A stretch of DNA of 64,000 bases from Desulfobaculum bizertense DSM 18034 (GTDB taxonomy: Bacteria > Desulfobacterota > Desulfovibrionia > Desulfovibrionales > Desulfovibrionaceae): positions 257,162 through 321,161 of the forward strand of contig NZ_FUYA01000004.1 in assembly GCF_900167065.1 (NCBI RefSeq). The letters run 5' to 3'. Position 1 is the first letter of the stretch; the number at the start of each line of letters is the position of its first letter. The position numbers and the translations under genes are program-made. This document shows positions 54,864-63,650 of the stretch, piece by piece. Below the pieces are notes generated by a model. The model was not told where the DNA came from. It was given only the letters and a program-made list of their open reading frames with translations, and made no database searches.

Positions 54864-56453
54864 CTACAGGCGAATCACCTTACCGGGAGCAGTGTCGCGC
54901 TGCTCGCCGTTTTCGACAACATGTTCTCCGTTTATCAGCACGTGACTAATGCCAACAGGGTACTGGCACGGGTCAGTAAATGTTCCTTTGTCTTCGATGG
55001 TATCAGGATCAAAGACAACAATATCTGCAAAGTTGCCAGGTGCCAGCACACCGCGACCTTCAAAAGAGAAGACCGAAGCCGTGCGACCTGTCATCTTGTG
55101 GACAGCATCTTCGAGTGAAAGAGCCTTTCGCTCACGAACGTAGCGGCCAAGGACTCTGGGGAATGCGCCAAAGACACGAGGATGCGGTTTGCCACCAAGC
55201 AGACCGTCTGTGCAGACGTTCATTTCAGGACGACGCATGAACCCTTCCACGTGCTCTTCCAGACCATAGAAATCAACCATACCAACAGCGTTGTCTTCCT
55301 GAAGCAGCAGGTCGAATGTCGCTTCGTACGGGTCCTTGCCTCGCAGTTCACCAAGTTCAACAAGGTTCTTGCCGATGCAGTCCTGATTACGTTCGCTCTT
55401 CACGTCAGTCACAAAAATGCCATCAAGGCCAGCAAACTGAACAAAGTTGTCCCAGCCCTGAATGCCCTTTTCGATGTCCTGAACCATGCGACGGCGTGCG
55501 TCCCTGTCACCAAGGCGTTCCAGCAGGCGGTCAGTACCACCATCATGTGCCCACGGAGGAAGGATAACACCAAGCATGGTGGAGCCTGCAACGTAAGGAT
55601 ACTGGTCAAAGGACACCCGAATGCCCTCTTCCTTGCACTTGTCGAGCAGAGCCAAAACTTTTTCATACTTGTCTGCGTTGTTTTTGCCGCAGACCTTAAA
55701 GTGGGAAAAATGAACCTTTACGCCGGACTCGCGGCCCATCGTAATAACTTCTTCCATTGACTCCAGAATGGTATCAGCCTCACTCCGCTGATGAATGACC
55801 AGCGGGCGGTCAAACTCCGCAGCAGCTTTGCACAGTGCGATCATTTCGCGGGTGTCACTGTATGCGCAGGGCATGTAAATCAGCCCTGTAGACAGGCCAG
55901 CACCACCAGCTTCGAGATCACGGCGCAAAACGTCCTGCATGCGTTTCAGGTCGTCGTCAGTTCCCTTGACGTTATCAAGGCCTAAAACTTCCATACGAAC
56001 GTTTCCATGGGGGACAAGGTACGCTTCGTTTGGCGTACTGCCGTTTTTCTCCAGCAAAGACAGATAGCCGTCAGTGGTCTCATAGCTCCAGTCCAGCTCT
56101 TCAACGTCGCCGTCCAGACCAGCAAGATTCTTGCGCCACGGGCTTTCGTATTCACGAGGCATGGGGGCAGCTGAAATGCCGTCCTGCCCCAAAAGTTCTG
56201 TTGTGACGCCCTGCCGCACCTTTGCCGGAACTGTTTTGTCCCGGAAAAGAAGCAAATCTGAGTGGCTGTGTGAGTCAATAAAGCCGGGGCATACAACCTG
56301 CCCCTTGGCATCAATCACAGAATCAAAATTCCCTTCAACCGTATCACCGTGAATCACATCCAGAATGCGTTCGCCTTCTGTCAGCACACAACCCTGAAAT
56401 GCCGGAGCACCAGTTCCGTCAATGACCTGTGCGTTTTTGATAAGCGTCTTCAT
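54864..56453 (-). CDS. N-acyl-D-amino-acid deacylase (D-aminoacylase, amidohydrolase superfamily)
   Basis: A 529-residue protein. The metal-binding motif is GFIDSHSHSDLLL, with the later HQRSEAD and HFSHFKVCG blocks and the substrate-loop segment STGLIYMPCAYSD. These are the D-aminoacylase/dipeptidase signatures. It hydrolyses N-acyl-D-amino acids to D-amino acid plus fatty or acetic acid in the cytosol. It is the last gene of a five-gene unit whose other members degrade diaminopropionate, so the natural substrate may be an N-acylated or peptide-linked diamino acid (inference). Confidence 0.9.
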   Translation of the reverse strand: MKTLIKNAQVIDGTGAPAFQGCVLTEGERILDVIHGDTVEGNFDSVIDAKGQVVCPGFIDSHSHSDLLLFRDKTVPAKVRQGVTTELLGQDGISAAPMPREYESPWRKNLAGLDGDVEELDWSYETTDGYLSLLEKNGSTPNEAYLVPHGNVRMEVLGLDNVKGTDDDLKRMQDVLRRDLEAGGAGLSTGLIYMPCAYSDTREMIALCKAAAEFDRPLVIHQRSEADTILESMEEVITMGRESGVKVHFSHFKVCGKNNADKYEKVLALLDKCKEEGIRVSFDQYPYVAGSTMLGVILPPWAHDGGTDRLLERLGDRDARRRMVQDIEKGIQGWDNFVQFAGLDGIFVTDVKSERNQDCIGKNLVELGELRGKDPYEATFDLLLQEDNAVGMVDFYGLEEHVEGFMRRPEMNVCTDGLLGGKPHPRVFGAFPRVLGRYVRERKALSLEDAVHKMTGRTASVFSFEGRGVLAPGNFADIVVFDPDTIEDKGTFTDPCQYPVGISHVLINGEHVVENGEQRDTAPGKVIRL

Positions 56454-56583
56454 TTTTACTACTCCTTGGGATTGCAGCTTTTTCGGGCAGTCCCAGACTC
56501 AGACAAGAGCGTGGAAATTTGATGTCCCGACAGCCGGGACAGGGAATGGAAGGGAAGCGAACGCCTCCCCTCCTGAGTGTTTT

Positions 56584-58011
56584 TTATTCTTCTGCGGCGG
56601 CAGCGCGTTCGTGCTCTTCCGTAATAGCCAGAGGAGCAGGTTCAACGCCGAGTGCGATTTCAATTTTGGAGATAACAAAGAAGGAAACCGTACTCACTGC
56701 GGCACCGAAGATGATTGCCATGATGCCCCAAGGCTCACCAGCCTGCTGCCATGCAACGGCAGCAATGGAGCCAAGGATGATGGAGAACAATCCTGCGTGA
56801 GCGGTTGCAGGCTTGTAGATCAGGCCAAAGACAAAGGCGGCAAAGGGACCTGCTGCGCGCATGGTGAATGCGAGGATAAGCAGAGAAATGATTGAGTAAT
56901 TGCCAAGCGCGATGCCGATGGAACATGCACCGACAAACAGGATGGCTCCCTTACTCCACGCCATAAGGTCTTTGTCTGTTGCGCTGGGGCGCATATACCG
57001 CTGGAACACGTCTTTTGTGAACAGGGTCGACACGGCCAGCATGTTACCAGAGGCACTGGACATGGTCGCAGCAACAACCGAGGCCAGAACAACACCAGCG
57101 ATCAGAGTCGGAGCAAAGTTCTGTGCAGCCATTGGCAGTGCGCTGTTGGGGTCAATATTCGGGAAATGAGCAAGAGCAACCAGGCCAATGACTGCGGGAA
57201 TAAAACCGTACAGAGCCATCAGGCAGGAGCACATGAAGGATCCTGTTTTGGCAACTTTTGCGTTACGCGCTGCAAAGTAGCGCTGGACAGCTTCCTGACC
57301 AGTCGAGAAGGTCATGAAGTACATGAGAATGAGGCCAAAGATGGTTTTCCAGCCAACATTGTCCAGGCTCATCTGGTGAGCAGGCAAGGTGTTGACGAGA
57401 TGACTCCATCCCCCAGCATTGTGCAGAATGATGGGCATGGCGATCGCCATACCAACGGTAATGACGAGAATGTGTACAATATCGGTGAACGCAACGGAAA
57501 CAAGGCCACCCATGAGGGTATAGGCCGTAATCACACAGCCAGCGATGATGATAACCATCGTCAGATCCATGCCTGTCACAACGTGAATAATAGAAGACGT
57601 TGCAATGACCTGTGCAGCGGTCGCAAAGAACAGGGCTGTGATGGACAAAAAGGTTGTGATGATGTGCGATGCGCGGCCATAGCGTCGAGCCAGAATTTCC
57701 GGGACGGTGGTCGCCATCGATTTACGAAGGTACGGGGCAACAAAAGACACAAGGAAGATACCAATACCGGCACTTACAACATACCAGCCAGCAGAGAATC
57801 CCCACTCACCATAGGCTTTGGACGCGACGCCGAGGGTACTGCCGCCACCGATTTCGGCAGCGGCAAGAGTCCCTGCCATCATGAAGGGTCCGAGCTGACG
57901 ACCCGCAAGCAAAAAGTCCTCTGACTCACGAATCTTCCGTTTGGCAACCCAAAGTCCAATTCCGACCATGACTGCCATGTAGGCAATAATGACGTAAAAA
58001 GTACTTGTCAT
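56584..58011 (-). CDS. sodium:solute symporter (SSS family)
   Basis: A 475-residue protein with about 13 helices. FSAGWYVVSAGIGIFLVSF, ALMGGLVS-type helix breaks (YTLMGGLVSVAFTDIVHI) and ISLLILAFTMRAAGPFAAF are SSS family marks. It probably imports the organic acid or amino acid degraded by the neighbouring enzymes. It lies 13 bases from the upstream hydrolase gene. Confidence 0.9.
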   Translation of the reverse strand: MTSTFYVIIAYMAVMVGIGLWVAKRKIRESEDFLLAGRQLGPFMMAGTLAAAEIGGGSTLGVASKAYGEWGFSAGWYVVSAGIGIFLVSFVAPYLRKSMATTVPEILARRYGRASHIITTFLSITALFFATAAQVIATSSIIHVVTGMDLTMVIIIAGCVITAYTLMGGLVSVAFTDIVHILVITVGMAIAMPIILHNAGGWSHLVNTLPAHQMSLDNVGWKTIFGLILMYFMTFSTGQEAVQRYFAARNAKVAKTGSFMCSCLMALYGFIPAVIGLVALAHFPNIDPNSALPMAAQNFAPTLIAGVVLASVVAATMSSASGNMLAVSTLFTKDVFQRYMRPSATDKDLMAWSKGAILFVGACSIGIALGNYSIISLLILAFTMRAAGPFAAFVFGLIYKPATAHAGLFSIILGSIAAVAWQQAGEPWGIMAIIFGAAVSTVSFFVISKIEIALGVEPAPLAITEEHERAAAAEE

Positions 58012-58024
58012 GGCAGGTCCTCCC

Positions 58025-59206
58025 CTATTTCAGCAAAGAAGTGCTAATTGCAGTGTATCCCGCGACGGCCTTGTAGAGCTGGTCCAGTTCGATGTACTCG
58101 TCATCCGTGTGGGCAAGCGTCTCAAGGGATGGGCCAAAGCCAAATGTTTTGATGCCTGCCTCACCGGCGTAGTGGCTGCCGTTGGTGCAGAAAGCATAAT
58201 GATCAATCTTCGGGGCCAGTCCAATTTCGTGCAGGCCTGCAAGAGTCTTCTGAATAAAGTCTTCGGACTCGTCATAACGCCATGCAGGGAAGAAGCGCTC
58301 GGCGCTAATGGTTTCTCCGGTGTGGCAAGGAGCGGAATCAACAGCAAGGCTCACCTTGGCGCTAAACTCGCTATCCTCTGCGCTCAGCTCGTCGATAACC
58401 TTCTGAATGGGAGCAAGAATGCTTTCCTTGGTCTCACCCACCAGGAGGCGGCGGTCATAGGTCACGCGGCAGCCAGAAGGAACAACAGATGCACCCGGGT
58501 ATGGTGCAGACTTGATGTCGGTCAGCACGTTTGTGCCAAGCCCCAGCACGTCCTGCTTGGGCGGCTCAATAGCCTCAACCCGACGCACGAGTTCCATCAT
58601 TTTGTGCACAGCGTTAATGCCCTCTGCCGGAGAAGCAGAGTGTGCAGGCTTACCAATGGTTTCCAGCACGATTTCTGCGCGGCCACGCTGCGCAATCTTG
58701 AGGTTCAGCTGAGAAGCTTCACCAATCACAACGACGTCAGGCTGTACGCGGGCGCTAATCTCGCGACCAGCGACACCCTCAAAGCATTCCTCGTGGACAA
58801 CACCAGCAACATAAATCACGCCAGCAAAGTCACGGTTCTCGGGCAGAGCCATGTGTGCAGCAGCCACAGCCATTGCCGCGACAGCGCCCTTCATGTCGGA
58901 GGTTCCACGACCATACATGCGGCCGTCTTCAATCTCTGCCCCAAAGGGTTCCTTGGTCCAGCGGCTTGCGTCCACTGGAACAGTGTCGATGTGTCCATCA
59001 AACAGAATCTTGGGACCGGGCTTGTTGCCTTTGACGCAACCAAGAACACTGCCGTAGCGATCCATAACAACTTCATCGAAGCCGTTTGATTCCATAAAGC
59101 TTTTCAGGACACCGGCAACACCGGCCTCTTCACCAGACACGCTCGCCTGACGAATCATGTCCTGACACAATGTAACAACACTGTTTTTCTGTGCTTCATC
59201 CAACAT
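58025..59206 (-). CDS. ygeY: M20-family metallohydrolase, YgeY-like
   Basis: A 393-residue protein. The zinc-site motif is ILFDGHIDTVPVD, then GRGTSDMKGAVAAM, the catalytic-base pair GVVHEECFEGV, and TNGSHYAGEAGIKTFGFGP for the late metal ligand. It belongs to the YgeY 'selenium metabolism-linked' group near acetylornithine deacetylases and dipeptidases. In the E. coli yge cluster it also neighbours diaminopropionate ammonia-lyase (ygeX). The exact substrate is unknown. Confidence 0.87.
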   Translation of the reverse strand: MLDEAQKNSVVTLCQDMIRQASVSGEEAGVAGVLKSFMESNGFDEVVMDRYGSVLGCVKGNKPGPKILFDGHIDTVPVDASRWTKEPFGAEIEDGRMYGRGTSDMKGAVAAMAVAAAHMALPENRDFAGVIYVAGVVHEECFEGVAGREISARVQPDVVVIGEASQLNLKIAQRGRAEIVLETIGKPAHSASPAEGINAVHKMMELVRRVEAIEPPKQDVLGLGTNVLTDIKSAPYPGASVVPSGCRVTYDRRLLVGETKESILAPIQKVIDELSAEDSEFSAKVSLAVDSAPCHTGETISAERFFPAWRYDESEDFIQKTLAGLHEIGLAPKIDHYAFCTNGSHYAGEAGIKTFGFGPSLETLAHTDDEYIELDQLYKAVAGYTAISTSLLK

Positions 59207-59226
59207 TGAGCCTCTCCTCTCTCCTT

Positions 59227-60444
59227 TTAGTCCTGCTCAGGATACGCACCGTACCAGGTGATGCGGCGGTACATGTCTGGGTCAGTATCTCCCTCGGTGC
59301 TGATGACCATCACGCGGGAATGCTCATCCATTCCAAGTTTTTCTCGGATCTCAACCAAATCGGGGCGTGTCATCAGGCACTCCACAATGCCAGTGGTGAC
59401 AGCACCGGATTCGCCGGAAACTACCTTGGGATCGCCATGTCTGGGTGCAGCCAGAATACGCATACCATTAGCAGCAACCCAGTCCGGGCATGAAATGTAT
59501 CCATCGCTATAATCACGCAAAATGCCCCAGCCCACGGTATTCGGTTCGCCACAGGCGAGACCGGCCATGACGGTGTTCATGTCACCAGTCACAAAGTGGG
59601 CCTTGCCGTCAGCAGCTTCCGCAGACCGGAAGATGCAGTCAGCAAGCTCGGGCTCAACAATCACAGTCTTGGGACGCTCATCACCGAAAACAGCAGCGAA
59701 AAGCCCCTGAATGCCACCAGCAAAGGAACCAACGCCAGCCTGAAGGAAAACATGCGTCGGACGCTCCGCCTTCAGTTCTTCCAGCTGCTCCAGTGCTTCA
59801 TAGGCAAGGGTGGTGTAGCCCTGCATGATCCATGCAGGAATCTTTTCGTAGCCATCCCATGCTGTATCCTGAACCATGACCCAGCCTTTTTCCTGCGACT
59901 GCTTCCAGGCAAGTCGCACAGCGTCGTCGTAGTTCATGTCAGTGATGCTTGCTTCTGCACCTTCGGCCTGAATGTTTTTCAGGCGGCTCTGTGCAGAGCC
60001 TTTGGGCATGTAAATGACTGAGCTTTGGCCCAGATGCTTGGCAGCCCACGCGACACCACGACCGTGGTTTCCATCAGTCGCAGAAACAAACGTCACTTCG
60101 CCAATGGCCTTTCTCACTTCTTCCGAACACAGCTTTTCCATGCTCATTTCAGAAATGGGCATATCAAGCAGCTCACAAATGTGATTGGCAATGGCGTAAC
60201 CGCCACCCAGTACCTTGAAGGCATTGAGGCCAAAGCGCTTGGATTCGTCCTTCACATGGAAACTGGCAATGCCAAGATCCTGTGCAAGGCCGGGGAGCGC
60301 CACCAGCGGAGTGGGTTTGTACCCTTCAAAAGTGCTAAAAAAATTGCGCGCAGTCTCTGCCTGCTCGCGAGACAAAAAGTCGAGATCGGCTTTCTGCCCT
60401 GCCTGCCGGGCTGTTGTGTTTTCGATAAATCGTGTCTTGCTCAT
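59227..60444 (-). CDS. dpaL: 2,3-diaminopropionate ammonia-lyase
   Basis: A 405-residue PLP fold-type II enzyme. The PLP lysine is in FGLNAFKVLGGGYA and the phosphate-binding loop in SATDGNHGRGVAWAAK. GEPNTVGWGIL and SGESGAVTTGIVECL complete the active site. It converts 2,3-diaminopropionate (L, D or both) to pyruvate and two ammonia, passing through 2-aminoacrylate. The adjacent RidA gene (10 bases upstream) handles that reactive intermediate. Confidence 0.93.
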   Translation of the reverse strand: MSKTRFIENTTARQAGQKADLDFLSREQAETARNFFSTFEGYKPTPLVALPGLAQDLGIASFHVKDESKRFGLNAFKVLGGGYAIANHICELLDMPISEMSMEKLCSEEVRKAIGEVTFVSATDGNHGRGVAWAAKHLGQSSVIYMPKGSAQSRLKNIQAEGAEASITDMNYDDAVRLAWKQSQEKGWVMVQDTAWDGYEKIPAWIMQGYTTLAYEALEQLEELKAERPTHVFLQAGVGSFAGGIQGLFAAVFGDERPKTVIVEPELADCIFRSAEAADGKAHFVTGDMNTVMAGLACGEPNTVGWGILRDYSDGYISCPDWVAANGMRILAAPRHGDPKVVSGESGAVTTGIVECLMTRPDLVEIREKLGMDEHSRVMVISTEGDTDPDMYRRITWYGAYPEQD

Positions 60445-60453
60445 TTTTTCAAC

Positions 60454-60828
60454 CTACAGATCTGCAATGACCTCAATCTCAACCAGGGCATCCTTAGGCA
60501 GTGCTGCAACCTGAACGCAGCTTCTGGCCGGGAAATCGCCCGCAAAGAACTCCGCATACACAGCATTCATTGCTGCGAAGTCTTTCAGATCCTTCATGAA
60601 AACGCCGGTACGAACGACCTTTTCGAGGGAGCTTCCAGCTTCTTCCAAAATGGCCTTCACGTTAGTCAGACTCTGACGAGCCTGAGCTTCAATGCCTTCA
60701 ACCAGCTCACCGGTTTTGGGGTCAACAGGAAGCTGACCAGAGATGAACAATGTGCTGTCCTTGATAACAGCCTGGGAATATGGACCAATTGCAGCCGGAG
60801 CAGCATCAGTATGAACGATCTTTTTCAT
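60454..60828 (-). CDS. ridA: RidA-family 2-iminoacid deaminase
   Basis: A 124-residue protein starting at the ATG after AGGAGG. Motifs GPYSQAVIKDSTLFISGQLP, and FPARSCVQVAALPKDALVEIE with the catalytic Arg, match the RidA subfamily. It hydrolyses 2-iminopropanoate formed from 2-aminoacrylate, protecting PLP enzymes. It is the first gene of the operon and has a perfect sigma-54 promoter 40-55 bases upstream. Confidence 0.95.
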   Translation of the reverse strand: MKKIVHTDAAPAAIGPYSQAVIKDSTLFISGQLPVDPKTGELVEGIEAQARQSLTNVKAILEEAGSSLEKVVRTGVFMKDLKDFAAMNAVYAEFFAGDFPARSCVQVAALPKDALVEIEVIADL

Positions 60829-60867
60829 AACAACCTCCTGAGGTTCTGTATTTTCTGAACCCACTAC

Positions 60868-60883
60868 AGCAAGGAGGATGCCA
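60868..60883 (-). promoter_or_regulatory. sigma-54 promoter of the ridA operon
   Basis: TGGCATCCTCCTTGCT on the minus strand has the -24 GG and -12 GC elements with exact spacing and differs from the consensus TGGCACG-N4-TTGCW only at unselective positions. The transcription start should lie near 60857, about 29 bases before the ATG. Confidence 0.88.
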
Positions 60884-60971
60884 AACACGAGAAAAACAAC
60901 AAAGATCACAATTTTTCAATGACTTAGAGATGAAACTCTTGTCATTGACAGTCGAATTGATATATGAAACC

Positions 60972-61015
60972 TTCTCAAAATGAAAAATTTTTATCGCTTT
61001 GAGAAAAAGCTCAAA
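60972..61015. promoter_or_regulatory. upstream activator sites for the sigma-54 regulator (two dyads)
   Basis: TTCTCAAAATGAAAA (60972-60986) is an imperfect copy of the perfect dyad at 61103. TTTGAG - AAAAAG - CTCAAA (60998-61015) is a perfect inverted repeat of related sequence. Both lie 90-140 bases upstream of the ridA sigma-54 promoter, the usual enhancer distance. Confidence 0.65.
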
Positions 61016-61102
61016 TCCTAGAAAAATGCCTGTCTGGCGGGGAAGAACTGCACACTACCAAAAATAAATCCGTCGGACAGCAGACATTTCATTCGAGAGA
61101 CC

Positions 61103-61117
61103 TTCTCAAAATGAGAA
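61103..61117. promoter_or_regulatory. perfect dyad before the regulator gene (autoregulatory site candidate)
   Basis: TTCTCA - AAA - TGAGAA, 14 bases before the regulator ATG. It shares 13 of 15 bases with the site at 60972. Binding here would block the regulator's own leader. Confidence 0.6.
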
Positions 61118-61130
61118 ACAGGAGCACAGG

Positions 61131-62882
61131 ATGTTACGGAGTATTGCGGCATCGCTGAATCGGATCGCCCACGTCATTGCCATTGTTATTGGTCTGGACG
61201 TAGAAATCGTGGATGCCTCGCTCATGCGTATTGCAGGAACGGGGCGCTATTCAGATGGGGTAGGCAAAAGCATTGGAGAGGAAGGACAGGTCTACGGTCA
61301 CGCGCTCAAGACCGGAAAATCTGTGTACATTGACACACCACGGCTTGATCCCATTTGTCAGGGGTGCAAGCACCTCGACACCTGCGAGGAAGAACTAACC
61401 ATGGCCGCCCCTATTCTTGTGGACGGTTTTCCCGCCGGGGTCATCGGCATTGTCAGCTTTACACAGGAAGATGCGCAACGCATCAAACAGAACAGAAACA
61501 CTTTTCGTGAATATCTCAAGATGATGGCAGGCATGGTTGCTGCGGCGGCACGCGACCAGCAGCGCTTCGACGCCATGAGCGAAACGGTCAACACGCTGCA
61601 ACGTGTTGTCGACGCTTATTCTGATGGTGTCTTTATTTTTGCTCAGGATGGCACTCTGTCCTACGTTAATGAGCAGGCAAAGCGCGAAATGCGCATAGAA
61701 GAAGAAATTCAGCGTTCGGCTGTTGAGCTGGAAGAAACGGGCAATCAGGTCGGCGATTCACAGGAATTCGAGCTGCGCTACAAGGACTTTGACCTCCTTG
61801 TCATGGGGCGCAGCGTTGAACTTGGTTCTGATGACCCCCGTTTTAGTCGCATGGTCATTTTTGAGAACCAGAAAGACTTTACCCGGCGCATGTCTAATTT
61901 TACTTCACACAGTCACAGTGACGGGCTTGGGGCAATTCTTGGCTGTTCACCAAAAATCAGGAAGCTCAAGGAGCGCGTTCAAAGCATAGCAACCTCCTCT
62001 TCCACAGTACTCATCACTGGCGAAAGCGGCACAGGCAAGGAACTTTTCGCCCGCGCCATTCATAAGGAAAGCAATCGCCGGGATCAGCCCTTCATTGCCA
62101 TTAACTGTGGCGCCATACCCGACACACTCCTTGAAAGTGAGCTTTTTGGCTACACAAGTGGAGCCTTCACAGGTGCCCGTTCCAACGGACGCATGGGCAA
62201 GTTTGAACTCGCCAATGGCGGCGTGCTCTTTCTTGACGAAATCAGCTCCATGCCGCTCTATCTTCAGGTCAAGCTGCTTCGCGTTCTTCAGGAACGAACA
62301 GTCATCAGGCTCGGCTCAAACAAGCTTATTCACGTCGACATACGGATCATTGCCGCCACGAACGACAAGCTCAAGGACATGATAGCCGCGCACCGTTTTC
62401 GCAGTGACCTCTATTATCGACTCAATGTCATTCCCTTTGAAGTGCCCCCGCTTCGCGAGCGTCTCGAAGACGTCGACCTGCTCACCAAGCACTTTTTCCA
62501 AAAATATGGAAAACGTTTCGGCAAGCACATGACGCGCATGGACCCAAGCTGTCTGGAACGACTGAAAAGTTATCCCTGGCCTGGGAATATTCGCGAATTC
62601 GAGAACGCTATCGAATTCATCGTAAACATGATGCCCTCCTCAGGTGTGGTGACACCCGAGCTGCTTCCTGCCTTTTTGCAAGAAAAACCCGTCAACTTTA
62701 CCGAAGAAGACGGACTTCGACCGCTTTGGGAAATGGAACGCGAGGCAATTCAAAAAGCGCTTCAGCGATTTGGAGACACCACGCATGGAAAAAAACTCGC
62801 CGCAAAGCGGCTTGGCATCGGCCTCGCCACTCTCTACAGAAAAATTCAACAGTATGAGATACATAAGATGTCGCAGGCATGA
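61131..62882 (+). CDS. sigma-54-dependent transcriptional activator (GAF/PAS, AAA+, Fis HTH)
   Basis: A 583-residue protein. N-terminal GAF-like sensor (about 10-140) with four cysteines in CQGCKHLDTCEEE that could bind metal or redox ligands. PAS domain (about 155-265). AAA+ domain with Walker A TGESGTGKELFARA, the sigma-54 contact loop SGAFTGARS and Walker B GGVLFLDEI. C-terminal Fis-type helix-turn-helix (TTHGKKLAAKRLGIGLATLY). Divergent from the ridA operon; dyads and a -24/-12 promoter in between make it the likely activator. Confidence 0.95.
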   Translation: MLRSIAASLNRIAHVIAIVIGLDVEIVDASLMRIAGTGRYSDGVGKSIGEEGQVYGHALKTGKSVYIDTPRLDPICQGCKHLDTCEEELTMAAPILVDGFPAGVIGIVSFTQEDAQRIKQNRNTFREYLKMMAGMVAAAARDQQRFDAMSETVNTLQRVVDAYSDGVFIFAQDGTLSYVNEQAKREMRIEEEIQRSAVELEETGNQVGDSQEFELRYKDFDLLVMGRSVELGSDDPRFSRMVIFENQKDFTRRMSNFTSHSHSDGLGAILGCSPKIRKLKERVQSIATSSSTVLITGESGTGKELFARAIHKESNRRDQPFIAINCGAIPDTLLESELFGYTSGAFTGARSNGRMGKFELANGGVLFLDEISSMPLYLQVKLLRVLQERTVIRLGSNKLIHVDIRIIAATNDKLKDMIAAHRFRSDLYYRLNVIPFEVPPLRERLEDVDLLTKHFFQKYGKRFGKHMTRMDPSCLERLKSYPWPGNIREFENAIEFIVNMMPSSGVVTPELLPAFLQEKPVNFTEEDGLRPLWEMEREAIQKALQRFGDTTHGKKLAAKRLGIGLATLYRKIQQYEIHKMSQA

Positions 62883-62997
62883 CAGCCCCAGCTTGCCCCA
62901 GATTCCTATCCGTGATACCCGGTGCAGGCGTTTCTATTACCATGCCGCGTTTCCCCAAAAAGCGCGGCGACTATACTGCACAAAACGGTGAATACAT

Positions 62998-63384
62998 ATG
63001 ACTGATTTTCATTCAATTTTTACACAAAACAAACTGAACAGCCTCTTCCCCCCAGAACGGACTGCTCAGTTCTTTGATGCCCTCTTCGGCGACAACGAAG
63101 AAGGAGCTTACGACATCTCTCTGAAATTTCAGGGCGAGCACAACGGTATTTTTGAGTTTGAATTCGAACTGCATCAGCGCCCCGGTCGTTGCCTCGCCTG
63201 CAACCTGACCTATGGCCTGCCTCAGGTCTTCTCCCGCCACCCCATTATCAACGTGGCTCAGCTCGCTCAGGACATCGCAGGGAGTCTCGGCAAAGACGAA
63301 AACTCCGTGACCTGGAACCTCGGAAAAACAAAAGAGTACTCCACGGCCCTTCACGCTATTCCACTCTCTGTGAGCATGAGCTAG
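62998..63384 (+). CDS. conserved-looking hypothetical cytoplasmic protein
   Basis: A 128-residue protein. It begins MTDFHSIFTQNKLNSLFPPE and has mixed alpha/beta character (DISLKFQGEHNGIFEFEFEL; CLACNLTYGLPQVFSRHPI). Family not recognised. There is no strong ribosome binding site (AAAACGGTGAATACAT before the ATG). Coding character is good, and it is followed by a terminator, so it is likely real. It could be cotranscribed with the activator gene 115 bases upstream. Confidence 0.6.
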   Translation: MTDFHSIFTQNKLNSLFPPERTAQFFDALFGDNEEGAYDISLKFQGEHNGIFEFEFELHQRPGRCLACNLTYGLPQVFSRHPIINVAQLAQDIAGSLGKDENSVTWNLGKTKEYSTALHAIPLSVSMS

Positions 63385-63422
63385 CTCTTTAATTCAGATT
63401 CTCTCTATCTCATAAAAACAGC

Positions 63423-63458
63423 AGAGCGGGGTCCAGAAAACTGGATCCCGCTCTTTTG
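63423..63458 (+). terminator. intrinsic terminator
   Basis: AGAGCGGGGTCCAG and CTGGATCCCGCTCT pair around a 4-base A loop, with TTTT after. Confidence 0.85.
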
Positions 63459-63650
63459 TCGCGGTAACCGCCTTACCACGACAACCGCCAATAAATATTT
63501 TTCTAAGCCCCTGCTTTTGCAGAACTCATCTTGTTTTTTGTGTAACAGCTCCCGTTGTACATCCCCTGCTTTTCTTTGGCAAGAAATTTCCTTTTTTCCG
63601 CAGCAACACATTATGTTAATTACGCGTTTACGGGATACTAGAACGCTGTC
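63459..63650. other. non-coding interval
   Basis: About 190 bases with no credible gene and no strong structure, leading into the hairpin cluster. Confidence 0.5.
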
